This document shows positions 24,231 through 31,962 of a DNA stretch of 44,862 bases, in pieces. This DNA is from Desulfobacterales bacterium. GTDB taxonomy: Bacteria > Desulfobacterota > Desulfobacteria > Desulfobacterales > B30-G6. The stretch is taken from NCBI GenBank assembly GCA_029940035.1, contig JAOZRT010000003.1:1-44862 (forward strand), given 5' to 3'. Below the pieces are notes generated by a model. The model was not told where the DNA came from. It saw only the letters and a list, made by a program, of their open reading frames with translations, and made no database searches. Within the stretch, counting starts at the first letter, position 1; the number at the start of each line of letters is the position of its first letter. The translations under genes and the position numbers were made by a program.

Positions 24231-24489
24231 CAATTTAAATGTGCACCGCACCTAAAGTGCGGAGCACATTTAAATTGTGTCAAGAATTTTGTCTTTGTCA
24301 GTTTTCATCTATTATCGCATTTGCACACATATCTCAAAAGGTTGAACATTTGGCTATAAAAAAAGAAATATGGTTAATTCCGATTTTTTAATATTTTGTA
24401 CCCAACTTATTAAAAATAACAAAGACAAAATTCTTTTTCCCTAATTTAAAAGTACACCGCACCCTTGGTGCGGTGTACTTTTAAATTAG
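24231..24489. repeat. nested palindromic element (MITE-like) between purH and oxidoreductase
   Basis: Three inverted pairs are nested. Hairpin A (24231-24251 with 24257-24277) has one mismatch and a 5-base loop. Hairpin B (24441-24463 with 24464-24466 as loop and 24467-24489) is perfect over 23 bp. Between them a perfect 17-bp inverted repeat, AAGAATTTTGTCTTTGT, lies at 24282-24298 and 24419-24435. A and B share the core AATTTAAA.GT.CACCGCAC, so the two ends are related. The inner 120 bp are A+T-rich and include a possible minus-strand promoter (TTGAGA, GATAAT at 24337-24311). Hairpin B contains the purH stop codon and could end that transcript. Confidence 0.75.
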
Positions 24490-25736
24490 TGTTTGAAGCT
24501 GCGCTGCCCCGTATACACCATGGTCACATTGGCTTCATTGCAGGCCTGGATGGACTGGTAGTCGTTGGCCGATCCCCCGGGCTGCACGACACAGGATATT
24601 TTTTCGTTAAGGCCCACATCGATGCCGTCCCTGAACGGAAAAAAAGCATCACTGACCATAGCAGCGCCGGTAAGGCCGCCCCTGGATTCGGCCACCTCCC
24701 GGTCGATCTCCGCCCTGGCGCCAAGGTCCTTCATATCATTGTAAGGGGTGGTATGCCTTTCGAAACAGATGCGATCAGCCAGTTTCCGATAAGCTTTGTC
24801 CCTGGCGATTTCGGCCACCCCGACCCTGTCCTGCTCGCCGGTGCCGATGCCCACCGTGGCGAGGTCCTTGACATAGATCACCGAATTCGACGTGATGCCG
24901 GACTCCACCAGCCATCCGAACAGCATGTCGGCAACCTCTTTCTCGGTAGGTTTTCTCTCGATCGTATAGGTCTCGTTTTTATATTCGCAGGAAGCGAGCA
25001 TCAGGTCATCCTTGGTTCTGGCAGCGGGTACGAAAGACCACTGAGTGATGATACCGCCGTCAATCAGGCTCTTGAACTCCACACAGCGCTGGCCCACAAA
25101 GGTCTGCAGCCGGTTGATGTTATCGATACGGATAACCCTGAGGTTTTTTTTCTTTTCGAAAACAGCCATAACCCCTTCTTCGAAGTCCGGCGCCACCACT
25201 ACCTCGGCATACTGGCTGGTGATCGCTTCCGCCGCAGATCTGTCCACGGCCCGGTTCAGGGCAATGCACCCGCCGAAAGCCGCCACCCGGTCCGCCATGT
25301 TGGCCTTTACATACGCATCCTCCAGGGAACCGGCCTGGGCCACACCACAGGGGTTGTTGTGCTTGACAATAACCGCCGTGGGTTTGTCCACAAAATATCT
25401 CAAAATATTCAATGAATTATCCGCATCGGTCAGGTTGGTCTTGCCGGGGTGTTTGCCGGATTGCAGCAATTCTATGTCCGAGGCCAGGAACGTCCCGGGC
25501 TGGATGGTTTGTGTCTCACCCAACACAAGGTTGCCGTTCACCAACCGATACAAGGCAGCCTCCTGTCCTGGATTCTCACCATACCGCAAGCCCTTGTCCA
25601 CATCGTCAATCCGCCAGGTCACCTTTTCATAAAAAAGCGTCTGCCGGTTGTTTTCGTCTACAAAGCTGATTTCCATTTTCGGCGGAAAGTGGTCGTGGAC
25701 AATGGTGCGGTACATTTTTTTCAGGTCTTCGGCCAT
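24486..25736 (-). CDS. purH: AICAR formyltransferase, stand-alone (PurH C-terminal domain)
   Basis: The 416 residues correspond only to the AICAR transformylase part of PurH, which transfers a formyl group from 10-formyl-THF to AICAR in the ninth step of purine synthesis. RYGENPGQEAALY opens the domain, VKHNNPCG carries the catalytic Lys-His pair, and SDAFFPFRDGID, VVQPGGSANDYQ and the terminal TGQRSFKH are classical. The start at 25736 (MAEDLKKMY) follows a GAGGAG site; an upstream start would add a tail made of repeat DNA. The cyclohydrolase half is a separate gene 265 bp upstream. The stop codon is inside a palindrome arm. Confidence 0.92.
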   Translation of the reverse strand: MAEDLKKMYRTIVHDHFPPKMEISFVDENNRQTLFYEKVTWRIDDVDKGLRYGENPGQEAALYRLVNGNLVLGETQTIQPGTFLASDIELLQSGKHPGKTNLTDADNSLNILRYFVDKPTAVIVKHNNPCGVAQAGSLEDAYVKANMADRVAAFGGCIALNRAVDRSAAEAITSQYAEVVVAPDFEEGVMAVFEKKKNLRVIRIDNINRLQTFVGQRCVEFKSLIDGGIITQWSFVPAARTKDDLMLASCEYKNETYTIERKPTEKEVADMLFGWLVESGITSNSVIYVKDLATVGIGTGEQDRVGVAEIARDKAYRKLADRICFERHTTPYNDMKDLGARAEIDREVAESRGGLTGAAMVSDAFFPFRDGIDVGLNEKISCVVQPGGSANDYQSIQACNEANVTMVYTGQRSFKH

Positions 25737-25784
25737 AATAAGTCTCCTCTTGGTTGAAGTCTCCGGCTTTCCGAAGAGTAAAAG

Positions 25785-25972
25785 CAATCACGAAAACACG
25801 AAAACTGGAAAACACGAAATAGTGAAAATTAAAAAATGAGCCGTAGGGCACGTTAAGGCAATTCGTACTTAAGATCCCCCACATCAATCCCTGAAAAATC
25901 TAAACCTGATGATTGCTCAAAAGATATATCCAAATAATTTCGTGATTTCATACTTTCGTGCTTTCGTGATGA
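25785..25972. repeat. inverted repeats separating the two purH halves
   Basis: ATCACGAAAACACGAAAACTGGAAAACACGAAAT-like sequence at about 25785-25830 is the inverse of TTTCGTGATTTCATACTTTCGTGCTTTCGTGAT-like sequence at 25935-25970. About 100 bp of non-coding DNA lies between. The repeated unit is roughly TTTCGTG-N4 to 8. No gene is seen in 25737-26001. Confidence 0.65.
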
Positions 25973-26001
25973 ATATATCCTTACATCCGAGGCGTTCGAT
26001 T

Positions 26002-26682
26002 TCAGCCCTGGTTGTAGCAGGAACCCACATCCTGAATGGCTTTGGCCGCCAGAAAGTCCCTGATGGTGCTGTCATATTCTGCCGTGTGCCCGAACGCCTT
26101 CTGGGCCAGGCGGAAGCGCAGATCCAAAGACAGGGAGCCGCTGTTGGCCGCCATATCGGCCAGTATGTCAGTATAGTCACCGGGATCCACCACCGAAGCC
26201 ACCCGGATGAAATTCTTGGCCGAGGCCCGGATCATGCAGGGACCGCCTATATCGATATTCCCGCGTGCCTGCTCAACCGTGACGCCTTCCCTGGCAATGG
26301 TCTCCTTAAACGGATACAGATTGACAATGACCATGTCAATGGGCACGCTCTGGGTCCTGCTCAGGTCTGCCTGGTGGGCGTCGTTGTACGTTTCGGTCAG
26401 CAGCCCCAGGTAGATTTTAAAATCCAGTGTTTTAACTAGCCCCCCCTGGGTTTCCGGCTGGCCGGTGTACGCCGATACCTGGGTGAGGCTTGATGCCGCC
26501 CCATCGCCGAGGATCTCTTTCAGACGACCATAAGTCCCGCCGGTGCTGAAAAATTTAACCTCTGGATTGATTTCCGTAAGGCGGGGGATGAAATCCTCCA
26601 GGCCGTTTTTATCCGAAACGCTGATCAGCACGTTACGAACCTTTACCATCCCATCGATCTTGTCCACAACATTGATGCTCAT
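26002..26682 (-). CDS. purH: IMP cyclohydrolase, stand-alone (PurH N-terminal domain)
   Basis: The 226 residues match only the MGS-fold IMP cyclohydrolase half of PurH, which closes FAICAR to IMP. Seen are SVSDKNGLEDF near the N-terminus, STGGT, IVNLYPFKETI and GNIDIGGPCMIRASAKN. The segment QGGLVKTLDFKIYLGLL (from 79) differs from the usual GRVKTLHPKIHGGIL: the KT pair is kept while Arg, His and Pro are changed. GGAGA lies before the ATG. It is transcribed in the same direction as the transformylase gene downstream and is probably in the same operon. Because the fold is also found in methylglyoxal synthase, the IDIGGP motif decides for cyclohydrolase. Confidence 0.88.
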   Translation of the reverse strand: MSINVVDKIDGMVKVRNVLISVSDKNGLEDFIPRLTEINPEVKFFSTGGTYGRLKEILGDGAASSLTQVSAYTGQPETQGGLVKTLDFKIYLGLLTETYNDAHQADLSRTQSVPIDMVIVNLYPFKETIAREGVTVEQARGNIDIGGPCMIRASAKNFIRVASVVDPGDYTDILADMAANSGSLSLDLRFRLAQKAFGHTAEYDSTIRDFLAAKAIQDVGSCYNQG

Positions 26683-26764
26683 ATCCGTCTCCTTATATGG
26701 TTTTTTCTCAATGGTTTATTGCAGCAACTTGTTTTCTTTCACAGAAGTGCCTGCCGGGGCGAGC

Positions 26765-27442
26765 CTACTCATCCCCCCTGTGTTCTATCTGCAGACGCTC
26801 GAAAAAGGCCGCCATAAAAGCATGCCTTTTTTCTGCCAGGCGGGTCCCCTCGCGGGTCAGCATGCATGTTTTGATTTTGGACAACTTGACCTTGAATTCC
26901 CTGAAACCCGTGTCCTCACTGGTATAGGGCCGGGTAGCCTTCACATCCACATCCGGATTGTGCAGCCGGGCGCCTATCTCACCGGCAAACAGATATGCCC
27001 TGGCCACCCCCACGGCACCGATGGCATCCAGTTTGTCGGCATCGAACAGCACCCGGGCCTCTATCGTTTCCGGGTGGGGCGGTTTGCGGAACCTGTGGGC
27101 GTGGATGCAGTGCAGGATATTGGTTTTGCGCCCCTTGGCCATGGATAGCGGGTCGATGACCGGGCGGGCGAGTTCCACGCCTTTTTCAGAATGGCACACC
27201 TCGCCGCCCGAGGTATCCTGATAAACCCTCCCGATATCGTGGAGGCAGGCGGCCATCAAGAGCACGTCCATGTCGGCACCCTCGGCGGCGCCAATGTGCC
27301 GGCACAACCGGAATACCCTCTGGGTATGTTCCCAGGCATGGCTGCCTCTGGCAGATGCAAACATCTGTTCAGCACTCAATTTTATGTGGTCGACCAATAT
27401 GCTGGTTTCAGGTGTCAGGTTTCGGGTGTCAGGTTTGTTCAT
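26765..27442 (-). CDS. HD domain phosphohydrolase
   Basis: An HD-superfamily metal-dependent phosphohydrolase: SHAWEHTQRV gives the first His, LHDIGR the HD pair and DADKLDAIG the last Asp. The order fits the YedJ/YfbR-like uncharacterised hydrolases, probably acting on nucleotides or other phosphates. The N-terminus is uncertain. The ATG at 27442 begins with MNKPDTRNLTPETS, whose codons are made of the intergenic repeat ACCTGACACC(T/C)GAAACC, so the original start may be further in (an ATATTG or ATG within residues 15-30). It is followed by the purH genes on the same strand. Confidence 0.75.
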   Translation of the reverse strand: MNKPDTRNLTPETSILVDHIKLSAEQMFASARGSHAWEHTQRVFRLCRHIGAAEGADMDVLLMAACLHDIGRVYQDTSGGEVCHSEKGVELARPVIDPLSMAKGRKTNILHCIHAHRFRKPPHPETIEARVLFDADKLDAIGAVGVARAYLFAGEIGARLHNPDVDVKATRPYTSEDTGFREFKVKLSKIKTCMLTREGTRLAEKRHAFMAAFFERLQIEHRGDE

Positions 27443-27530
27443 GGCGATCAGCAAGGCGTTAAAAGTTCGATGTTGGACGTTCATTCGGTCTGACCTCTGG
27501 GGCTCTGTGGTTCTGACCTCTGGGGCTCTG
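27405..27530. repeat. tandem low-complexity repeats
   Basis: Two sets occur. CAGGTGTCAGGTTTCGGGTGTCAGGTTT at about 27408-27435 is a tandem pair of a 15-base unit. TCTGACCTCTGGGGCTCTG occurs exactly twice, at 27489-27507 and 27512-27530. The first set runs into the coding start of the HD gene. Confidence 0.75.
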
Positions 27531-27573
27531 GGATCCCAACCTCGAGGACCACCGCATCTCCGGCAATGAAAAT

Positions 27574-28272
27574 TTACTCCAGGTGCATGACCCCTTCAAA
27601 ACGCTCGTATTCCGTGGCCGTCGGCGACCCTCTTTCCTTCAGGACCTTTATCATTTCCGGATCATTATACCTTACAAAGGGATTGACCTTCAACTCGTCC
27701 GCAAGCCGTGACAAAACGTGCTCAGGGTTGTAGTTGGCCAGATAACCGTCGATGTCGTGGTTGTCGGGCTCCACCAAACGGGCAAACGCCATGGCATATT
27801 CCACATAATCATGACCGGCATAGACCTTGGTATCCATCGGCAGGTCGAGCAAGCGACGAATCGAGCCATGAAACGCCTGCAGGTCGCCTGAAAAACAGGT
27901 TCCCACCGTGCCGTTGAAAAGCGTGTCTCCTGTTATCAGGCAGCCATCGTAATAAAAAGTAACCGAGTCGACAGTATGGCCGGGCGTGGGGAAAACCTTG
28001 ACAATCTCATTTTCGAGGACAACGCCCCCCTCCCGGGCCAGTGCGTTGTGGTCACACAGATGGGCGCCGGATCTTTCCAGCAGGGCATGGTTCCCGGGCG
28101 TGTGATCCGGATGGTCGTGGGTGTTGGTGATGTACGTGAGATTCAGCCCGGCAGACCCGATGAAGGCCATTATTTCTTCAACAGCCCCGCCATCGATGGC
28201 AATTGATTCATTTTCGCCATAAATCAAATAACTTAAATTATCCGCTCCATATCTGAACTGTTGAATATTCAT
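27574..28272 (-). CDS. MBL-fold hydrolase, glyoxalase II-like
   Basis: A 232-residue metallo-beta-lactamase fold protein. THDHPDH is the THxHxDH metal motif, followed by TPGHTVDS, an ITGDTLF Asp ligand and a VYAGHDYVEYA His ligand, all in the order of hydroxyacylglutathione hydrolases. A C-terminal helical part (about 170-232) resembles the substrate-binding domain of glyoxalase II (NPFVRYNDPEM). It probably cleaves a thioester such as S-lactoyl-thiol, though which thiol this organism uses is unknown. It starts at ATG 28272 and is divergent from mraZ. Confidence 0.85.
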   Translation of the reverse strand: MNIQQFRYGADNLSYLIYGENESIAIDGGAVEEIMAFIGSAGLNLTYITNTHDHPDHTPGNHALLERSGAHLCDHNALAREGGVVLENEIVKVFPTPGHTVDSVTFYYDGCLITGDTLFNGTVGTCFSGDLQAFHGSIRRLLDLPMDTKVYAGHDYVEYAMAFARLVEPDNHDIDGYLANYNPEHVLSRLADELKVNPFVRYNDPEMIKVLKERGSPTATEYERFEGVMHLE

Positions 28273-28386
28273 GTACTATTTAGTATCAACCCTGCCGAAA
28301 TTTTGTCAACGTATACATTTAAAAATTCCAATTTTAGCCTTTCATGCTGCTTGACCTCTCCAGAACAATGATGCTAACAATTGCCT

Positions 28387-28400
28387 CCACATAAATCCAC
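28387..28400 (-). promoter_or_regulatory. distal GTGG repeat pair upstream of mraZ
   Basis: CCAC at 28387-28390 and 28397-28400 is the reverse complement of two GTGG cores 10 bp apart (ATGTGGATTTATGTGGA on the minus strand). The spacing and ATTTA spacer match the pair next to the mraZ start, in inverted orientation. It may be an auxiliary MraZ site or the operator for the divergent gene. Confidence 0.4.
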
Positions 28401-28475
28401 ATCATAATAATTTATGAAAATTGGATTAACATTCAATAATTATTATAAAAAATTTAATATTTTTTTATTTTTTCC

Positions 28476-28504
28476 TTGACTTTTTTTCTATAATGTACTT
28501 TTAT
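28476..28504 (+). promoter_or_regulatory. candidate promoter of the dcw cluster
   Basis: TTGACT at 28476-28481 and TTTTAT at 28499-28504 are 17 bases apart. The region 28420-28510 is the most A+T-rich of the window. A TATAAT at 28490-28495 lacks a good -35. The start site predicted from the pair falls at the first GTGG box. Confidence 0.4.
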
Positions 28505-28510
28505 TATAAA

Positions 28511-28540
28511 AAAGTGGATTTAAGTGGATATTATTGGTGA
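28511..28540 (+). promoter_or_regulatory. MraZ operator boxes
   Basis: AAGTGG occurs at 28512-28517 and 28522-28527, exactly 10 bp apart, and a degenerate TTGGTG follows at 28534-28539. MraZ is known to bind direct repeats of TGGG- or GTGG-type boxes spaced one helical turn apart upstream of its own gene, so this is a likely autoregulatory site. It ends four bases before the mraZ ATG. Confidence 0.65.
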
Positions 28541-28543
28541 AAT

Positions 28544-28990
28544 ATGTTCAGGGGAAGTTCATTTCATACCATTGATGCCAAGGGCAGAATCATCATTCCC
28601 AAACGATTTCGCGTCACCATAAAAACAAGCGAAAACAATGGGTTGATGATATCTCGCATGGACAACGGCCTGGTAGCCTACACCCTGTCCGAATGGGAGA
28701 AAATCGAAGCCAAGATTCTCTCCATGGCTGAAAAAAGCGACAGCATGCGCCGCTTCAGGCGGGTTTTCATTGGCGGTGCGTTCGATTGCAGCTGTGACCG
28801 GCAGGACCGCATCCTGGTCCCCCCGACACTGCGTGACTATGCTGCCCTCGACAGGGATATCGTTATCGTAGGGGTTCTGGACCACTTTGAAATCTGGTCG
28901 CGTCAGAACTGGGACAGGGAAAACAGTTTCATGGAAAAAGATATGCAAAAGGAGGACGTCCGCAACGAAATCGCAAGGTTAGGAATTTGA
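28544..28990 (+). CDS. mraZ: transcriptional regulator MraZ
   Basis: First gene of the dcw cluster. The 148-residue protein has two AbrB-like SpoVT swapped-hairpin modules: MFRGSSFHTIDAKGRIIIPK at the start and CSCDRQDRILVPPTLRDYA in the middle, each with the DxxGR or DxQ.RI core. It forms a ring-shaped DNA-binding oligomer that regulates the cluster and interacts functionally with RsmH. GTGG boxes lie just upstream. The stop is four bases before rsmH. Confidence 0.95.
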   Translation: MFRGSSFHTIDAKGRIIIPKRFRVTIKTSENNGLMISRMDNGLVAYTLSEWEKIEAKILSMAEKSDSMRRFRRVFIGGAFDCSCDRQDRILVPPTLRDYAALDRDIVIVGVLDHFEIWSRQNWDRENSFMEKDMQKEDVRNEIARLGI

Positions 28991-28994
28991 TCCT

Positions 28995-29936
28995 ATGGCC
29001 TATGAACATATTCCGGTCATGCTGGCGGAAGTTATCGAGTGGCTTAGCCCCAAGCCCGGAAACATATTCGTCGACGGAACCGTCGGCGGGTCCGGTCACG
29101 CCACTGCCATCTGCAACGCCATCGCGCCTGACGGAATCTTTATCGGCCTGGATCAGGACCGGGACGCCATCGACAATGCCAACCGTGTCCTCAAGGGTTT
29201 CAATACGACCGTCCACCTCTTCCACGGCAACTTTGTAAAAATGCCGGATTTCCTCTCCCAAATAAATATTCCCGCTGTAGATGGGATCCTTCTCGACCTC
29301 GGAATATCTTTTCACCACCTTGCCACATCAGGGCGTGGGTTCAGTTTCAGAAAGGACGAACCACTGGATATGCGTATGGACACCCGCTCCCGTGTGAACG
29401 CCCGGGAACTGGTCAATGACCTTGGTGAAGCCGAACTTCGCAGGCTGTTTCAACGTTACGGAGAGGAACGCTGGTCCAAACAGATCGCCCGGAGGATTGT
29501 ACTGGAAAGAAAACAGCATGCGATCCATTCCAGCCGGCAGCTTGCGGATATCGTTTGCCAGGCAGTACCCAAAGCCGCCTGGAAACCCGGTTTTCATCCT
29601 GCGACGCGGATATTTATGGCTCTACGCATAGTTGTCAACAAAGAACTGGAACGACTGGAACAATTTCTCGATACAGCTGCGGATTTTTTAAAGCCCGGTG
29701 GGCGCATGTGCGTCCTTTCGTTTCACTCTCTGGAAGACCGGATAGTAAAGCAGCGGTTCCGGGCCCTTGAAAATCCATGTACCTGTCCGCCGGACCTGCC
29801 AGTCTGCGCGTGCGGCCGGCAGCCCATACTCAAGGTCCTGACAAAAAAAACCCAGCGTCCTTCTGCAGAAGAGGTCATGGCCAACCCCATGGCCCGCAGC
29901 ACGAAATTAAGAGCAGCGGAAAAGCTATGGAACTAA
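28995..29936 (+). CDS. rsmH: 16S rRNA m4C1402 methyltransferase RsmH (MraW)
   Basis: The 313-residue SAM-dependent enzyme methylates N4 of C1402 in 16S rRNA. HIPVMLAEVIEWL at the start, DGTVGGSGHA (SAM site), DGILLDLGISFHHL, GRGFSFRKDEPLDMRMD and FHSLEDRIVKQRF are all canonical. It follows mraZ by four bases. Its last codons overlap the ftsL start. Confidence 0.95.
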   Translation: MAYEHIPVMLAEVIEWLSPKPGNIFVDGTVGGSGHATAICNAIAPDGIFIGLDQDRDAIDNANRVLKGFNTTVHLFHGNFVKMPDFLSQINIPAVDGILLDLGISFHHLATSGRGFSFRKDEPLDMRMDTRSRVNARELVNDLGEAELRRLFQRYGEERWSKQIARRIVLERKQHAIHSSRQLADIVCQAVPKAAWKPGFHPATRIFMALRIVVNKELERLEQFLDTAADFLKPGGRMCVLSFHSLEDRIVKQRFRALENPCTCPPDLPVCACGRQPILKVLTKKTQRPSAEEVMANPMARSTKLRAAEKLWN

Positions 29937-30214
29937 AAAAAGGCAAAAAGCTGAAAATCACCGGGTTGTGGATAGTTATGCTCTGTTTGTTCCTGGGTGA
30001 GCTTTTTTTTTACACATGGTGCCGCGTCAACAATGTCAGGCTCGGGTACGAAGTGGCCAATGAAACCGAAAAGCAAACCAAACTGATAGCGTATCAGGAA
30101 AATCTGAAAATCGAACTGGCACGGTTGAAATCCCCGGAACGTATTGCACGCATTGCCACGGAGCAGCTGGGCCTCTCCATGCCGCGGGCTAACCAGACCA
30201 TTATGATACCATGA
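29927..30214 (+). CDS. ftsL: cell division protein FtsL
   Basis: A 95-residue bitopic protein: a short basic N-terminus (MELKKGKKLK), one membrane helix (about 14-31, rich in Leu), then a leucine-patterned periplasmic coiled coil (ANETEKQTKLIAYQENLKIE) and a C-terminal RIARIATEQLGLSMP motif. The position between rsmH and ftsI identifies it. It forms the FtsQLB complex that activates FtsWI. The ATG at 29927 overlaps rsmH by ten bases. Confidence 0.85.
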   Translation: MELKKGKKLKITGLWIVMLCLFLGELFFYTWCRVNNVRLGYEVANETEKQTKLIAYQENLKIELARLKSPERIARIATEQLGLSMPRANQTIMIP

Positions 30215-31962
30215 AAAACAAAGCCCGGAAATATATCAACATGCGGATCGGCATCATCGGTGTGATGTTCATAGTGCTGATCCTGGCCATCGGCGCCAAG
30301 GCTGTCTACCTTCAGCTATTCTGCGGCAGCTGGCTCTCGGAAAGGGCTGCCAACCAGTATGCCACAGACCTGGTCACCGCCGGCAAACGCGGCGTGATAT
30401 ACGACCGCAATCATCACCAAATGGCGGTGAGTATCGGAACAACATCTTTGGCCGCCTACCCTTCCCGGTTGCAGGACAAGGGTTCCGTTGCCAGGGCCCT
30501 TGCTAAAATTTTGGATCTAAGCCCGCAGAGGCTGTCCAAAAAATTGAATTCCCAGCGAACTTTTGTTTGGATAAAAAGGCACGTTTCCCCCAAGGAACTG
30601 AGTGAAGTCAAATCCCTTGATCTCAACGGCATAGACTTCATCCCTTCCTACAGCCGCTTTTATCCCAATAAAACCCTGGCCGCTCAGGTCCTTGGATTTA
30701 CCGGCACCGACGGTCATGGGCTCGAGGGGGTGGAATACTATTACGATAAAATGCTCGGGGGGCAGGAAAACAGCCTGGTAATTCTCAAGGACGCCCTGGG
30801 CCGCGGTTTTGCCAAGGAGGCAAAAACGGAAGAAACAAGGCTGACCACCGCAGATCAGGCCAAAAATATAGTGCTGACCATCGACCGTGCCATACAGTTC
30901 ATCACGGAAAACGCCCTGAATGAAGCCGTGGAACAGTTTTCGGCAAAATCCGGCATGGCCATTGTCATGGATCCTCAAACAGGCGCCGTCCTATCCATGG
31001 CCAACATCCCGTTTTTCAACCCCAACACCTTTGGACGTTTTCCCAGGGATTCCTGGCGCAACCGCTCGATCACCGACCCGTTTGAACCGGGATCGACCAT
31101 GAAAATATTCACGGCAGCCGCTGCGCTGGAATCCGGGACATGCACCCCCAGCACTATCTTCTTTTGTGAAAATGGTGTTTATCGCATCGGTCGAAACATC
31201 ATTCACGATACCCATCCACGGGGCTGGTTGTCACTCCAGCAGATCATAAAGTTTTCCAGCAACATCGGCGTGGTCAAAGTTATCGAATCCGTCGGTCCTG
31301 ATTCCCTGCACCGCACCCTGGTCAATTTCGGCTTTGGTGAAAAAACCCGCCTGGACTGCCCAGGCGAAACATCGGGCGTGCTTTCATCGCCCAAACGCTG
31401 GACACGGGTCGATACCGGGGCCATTTCGTTCGGCCAGGGCATATCGGCGTCCGCGCTTCAATTGGTCACGGCGGCTTCGGCCATCGCCAACGGCGGCAGC
31501 CTTATGCAACCCCATATGGTTGCTGCCATCAGCGATCACAACGGCCGGATCATAGAACGAACCGAACCCCGTGTCGTCAGGATGGCGGTGTCCGCCAAAA
31601 CAGCCGGCATTGTGAAACGCATCATGAAAACCGTCATCACCGAAGGAGGCACCGGTGTCAATGCGGCGCTGGAGGGCTATTCGGTTTCCGGGAAAACAGG
31701 AACGGCTCAGAAAATAGACGACAGCGGGAAATATGCCCGCGGGAAATATGTCGCCTCATTTTTGGGGTTCGCGCCGGCAGATGAACCAAAAGTCGTCATC
31801 CTCGTGGTCGTCAACGAACCTGAAGGAGAACACTATGGCGGAATCGTTGCTGCACCGGCCTTTAAAAAAATTGCACACGAAACCCTGAACTACTTGAACA
31901 TTCCGCCGATGCTGGAGCAGGAAAAACTGAGGGTTGCCATAAAAACAGAGGGCACGGGATGA
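30211..31962 (+). CDS. ftsI: septal peptidoglycan transpeptidase FtsI (PBP3)
   Basis: A 583-residue class B penicillin-binding protein. One N-terminal helix (about 12-33) is followed by the RGVIYDRNH dimerisation-domain motif and the transpeptidase domain with SxxK at Ser295-Lys298 (GSTMK), SxN at 349-351 (SSN) and KTG at 495-497. No PASTA domain is present at the C-terminus. It cross-links septal peptidoglycan with FtsW. The start overlaps ftsL as ATGA. Confidence 0.95.
   Translation: MKNKARKYINMRIGIIGVMFIVLILAIGAKAVYLQLFCGSWLSERAANQYATDLVTAGKRGVIYDRNHHQMAVSIGTTSLAAYPSRLQDKGSVARALAKILDLSPQRLSKKLNSQRTFVWIKRHVSPKELSEVKSLDLNGIDFIPSYSRFYPNKTLAAQVLGFTGTDGHGLEGVEYYYDKMLGGQENSLVILKDALGRGFAKEAKTEETRLTTADQAKNIVLTIDRAIQFITENALNEAVEQFSAKSGMAIVMDPQTGAVLSMANIPFFNPNTFGRFPRDSWRNRSITDPFEPGSTMKIFTAAAALESGTCTPSTIFFCENGVYRIGRNIIHDTHPRGWLSLQQIIKFSSNIGVVKVIESVGPDSLHRTLVNFGFGEKTRLDCPGETSGVLSSPKRWTRVDTGAISFGQGISASALQLVTAASAIANGGSLMQPHMVAAISDHNGRIIERTEPRVVRMAVSAKTAGIVKRIMKTVITEGGTGVNAALEGYSVSGKTGTAQKIDDSGKYARGKYVASFLGFAPADEPKVVILVVVNEPEGEHYGGIVAAPAFKKIAHETLNYLNIPPMLEQEKLRVAIKTEGTG

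Noticed and set aside
24465..25415. 316-codon open frame on the plus strand opposite the transformylase gene
   Set aside because: Antisense to a well-conserved purH domain; no recognisable motif.
27405..27530. Possible CRISPR-like array from tandem units
   Set aside because: Units are 15-23 bases, only two copies each, and there are no spacers of regular size or cas genes.
28490..28495. TATAAT as -10 box paired with TTGACT at 28476
   Set aside because: Only eight bases separate them, too short for a sigma70 promoter; the later TTTTAT at proper spacing was kept instead.
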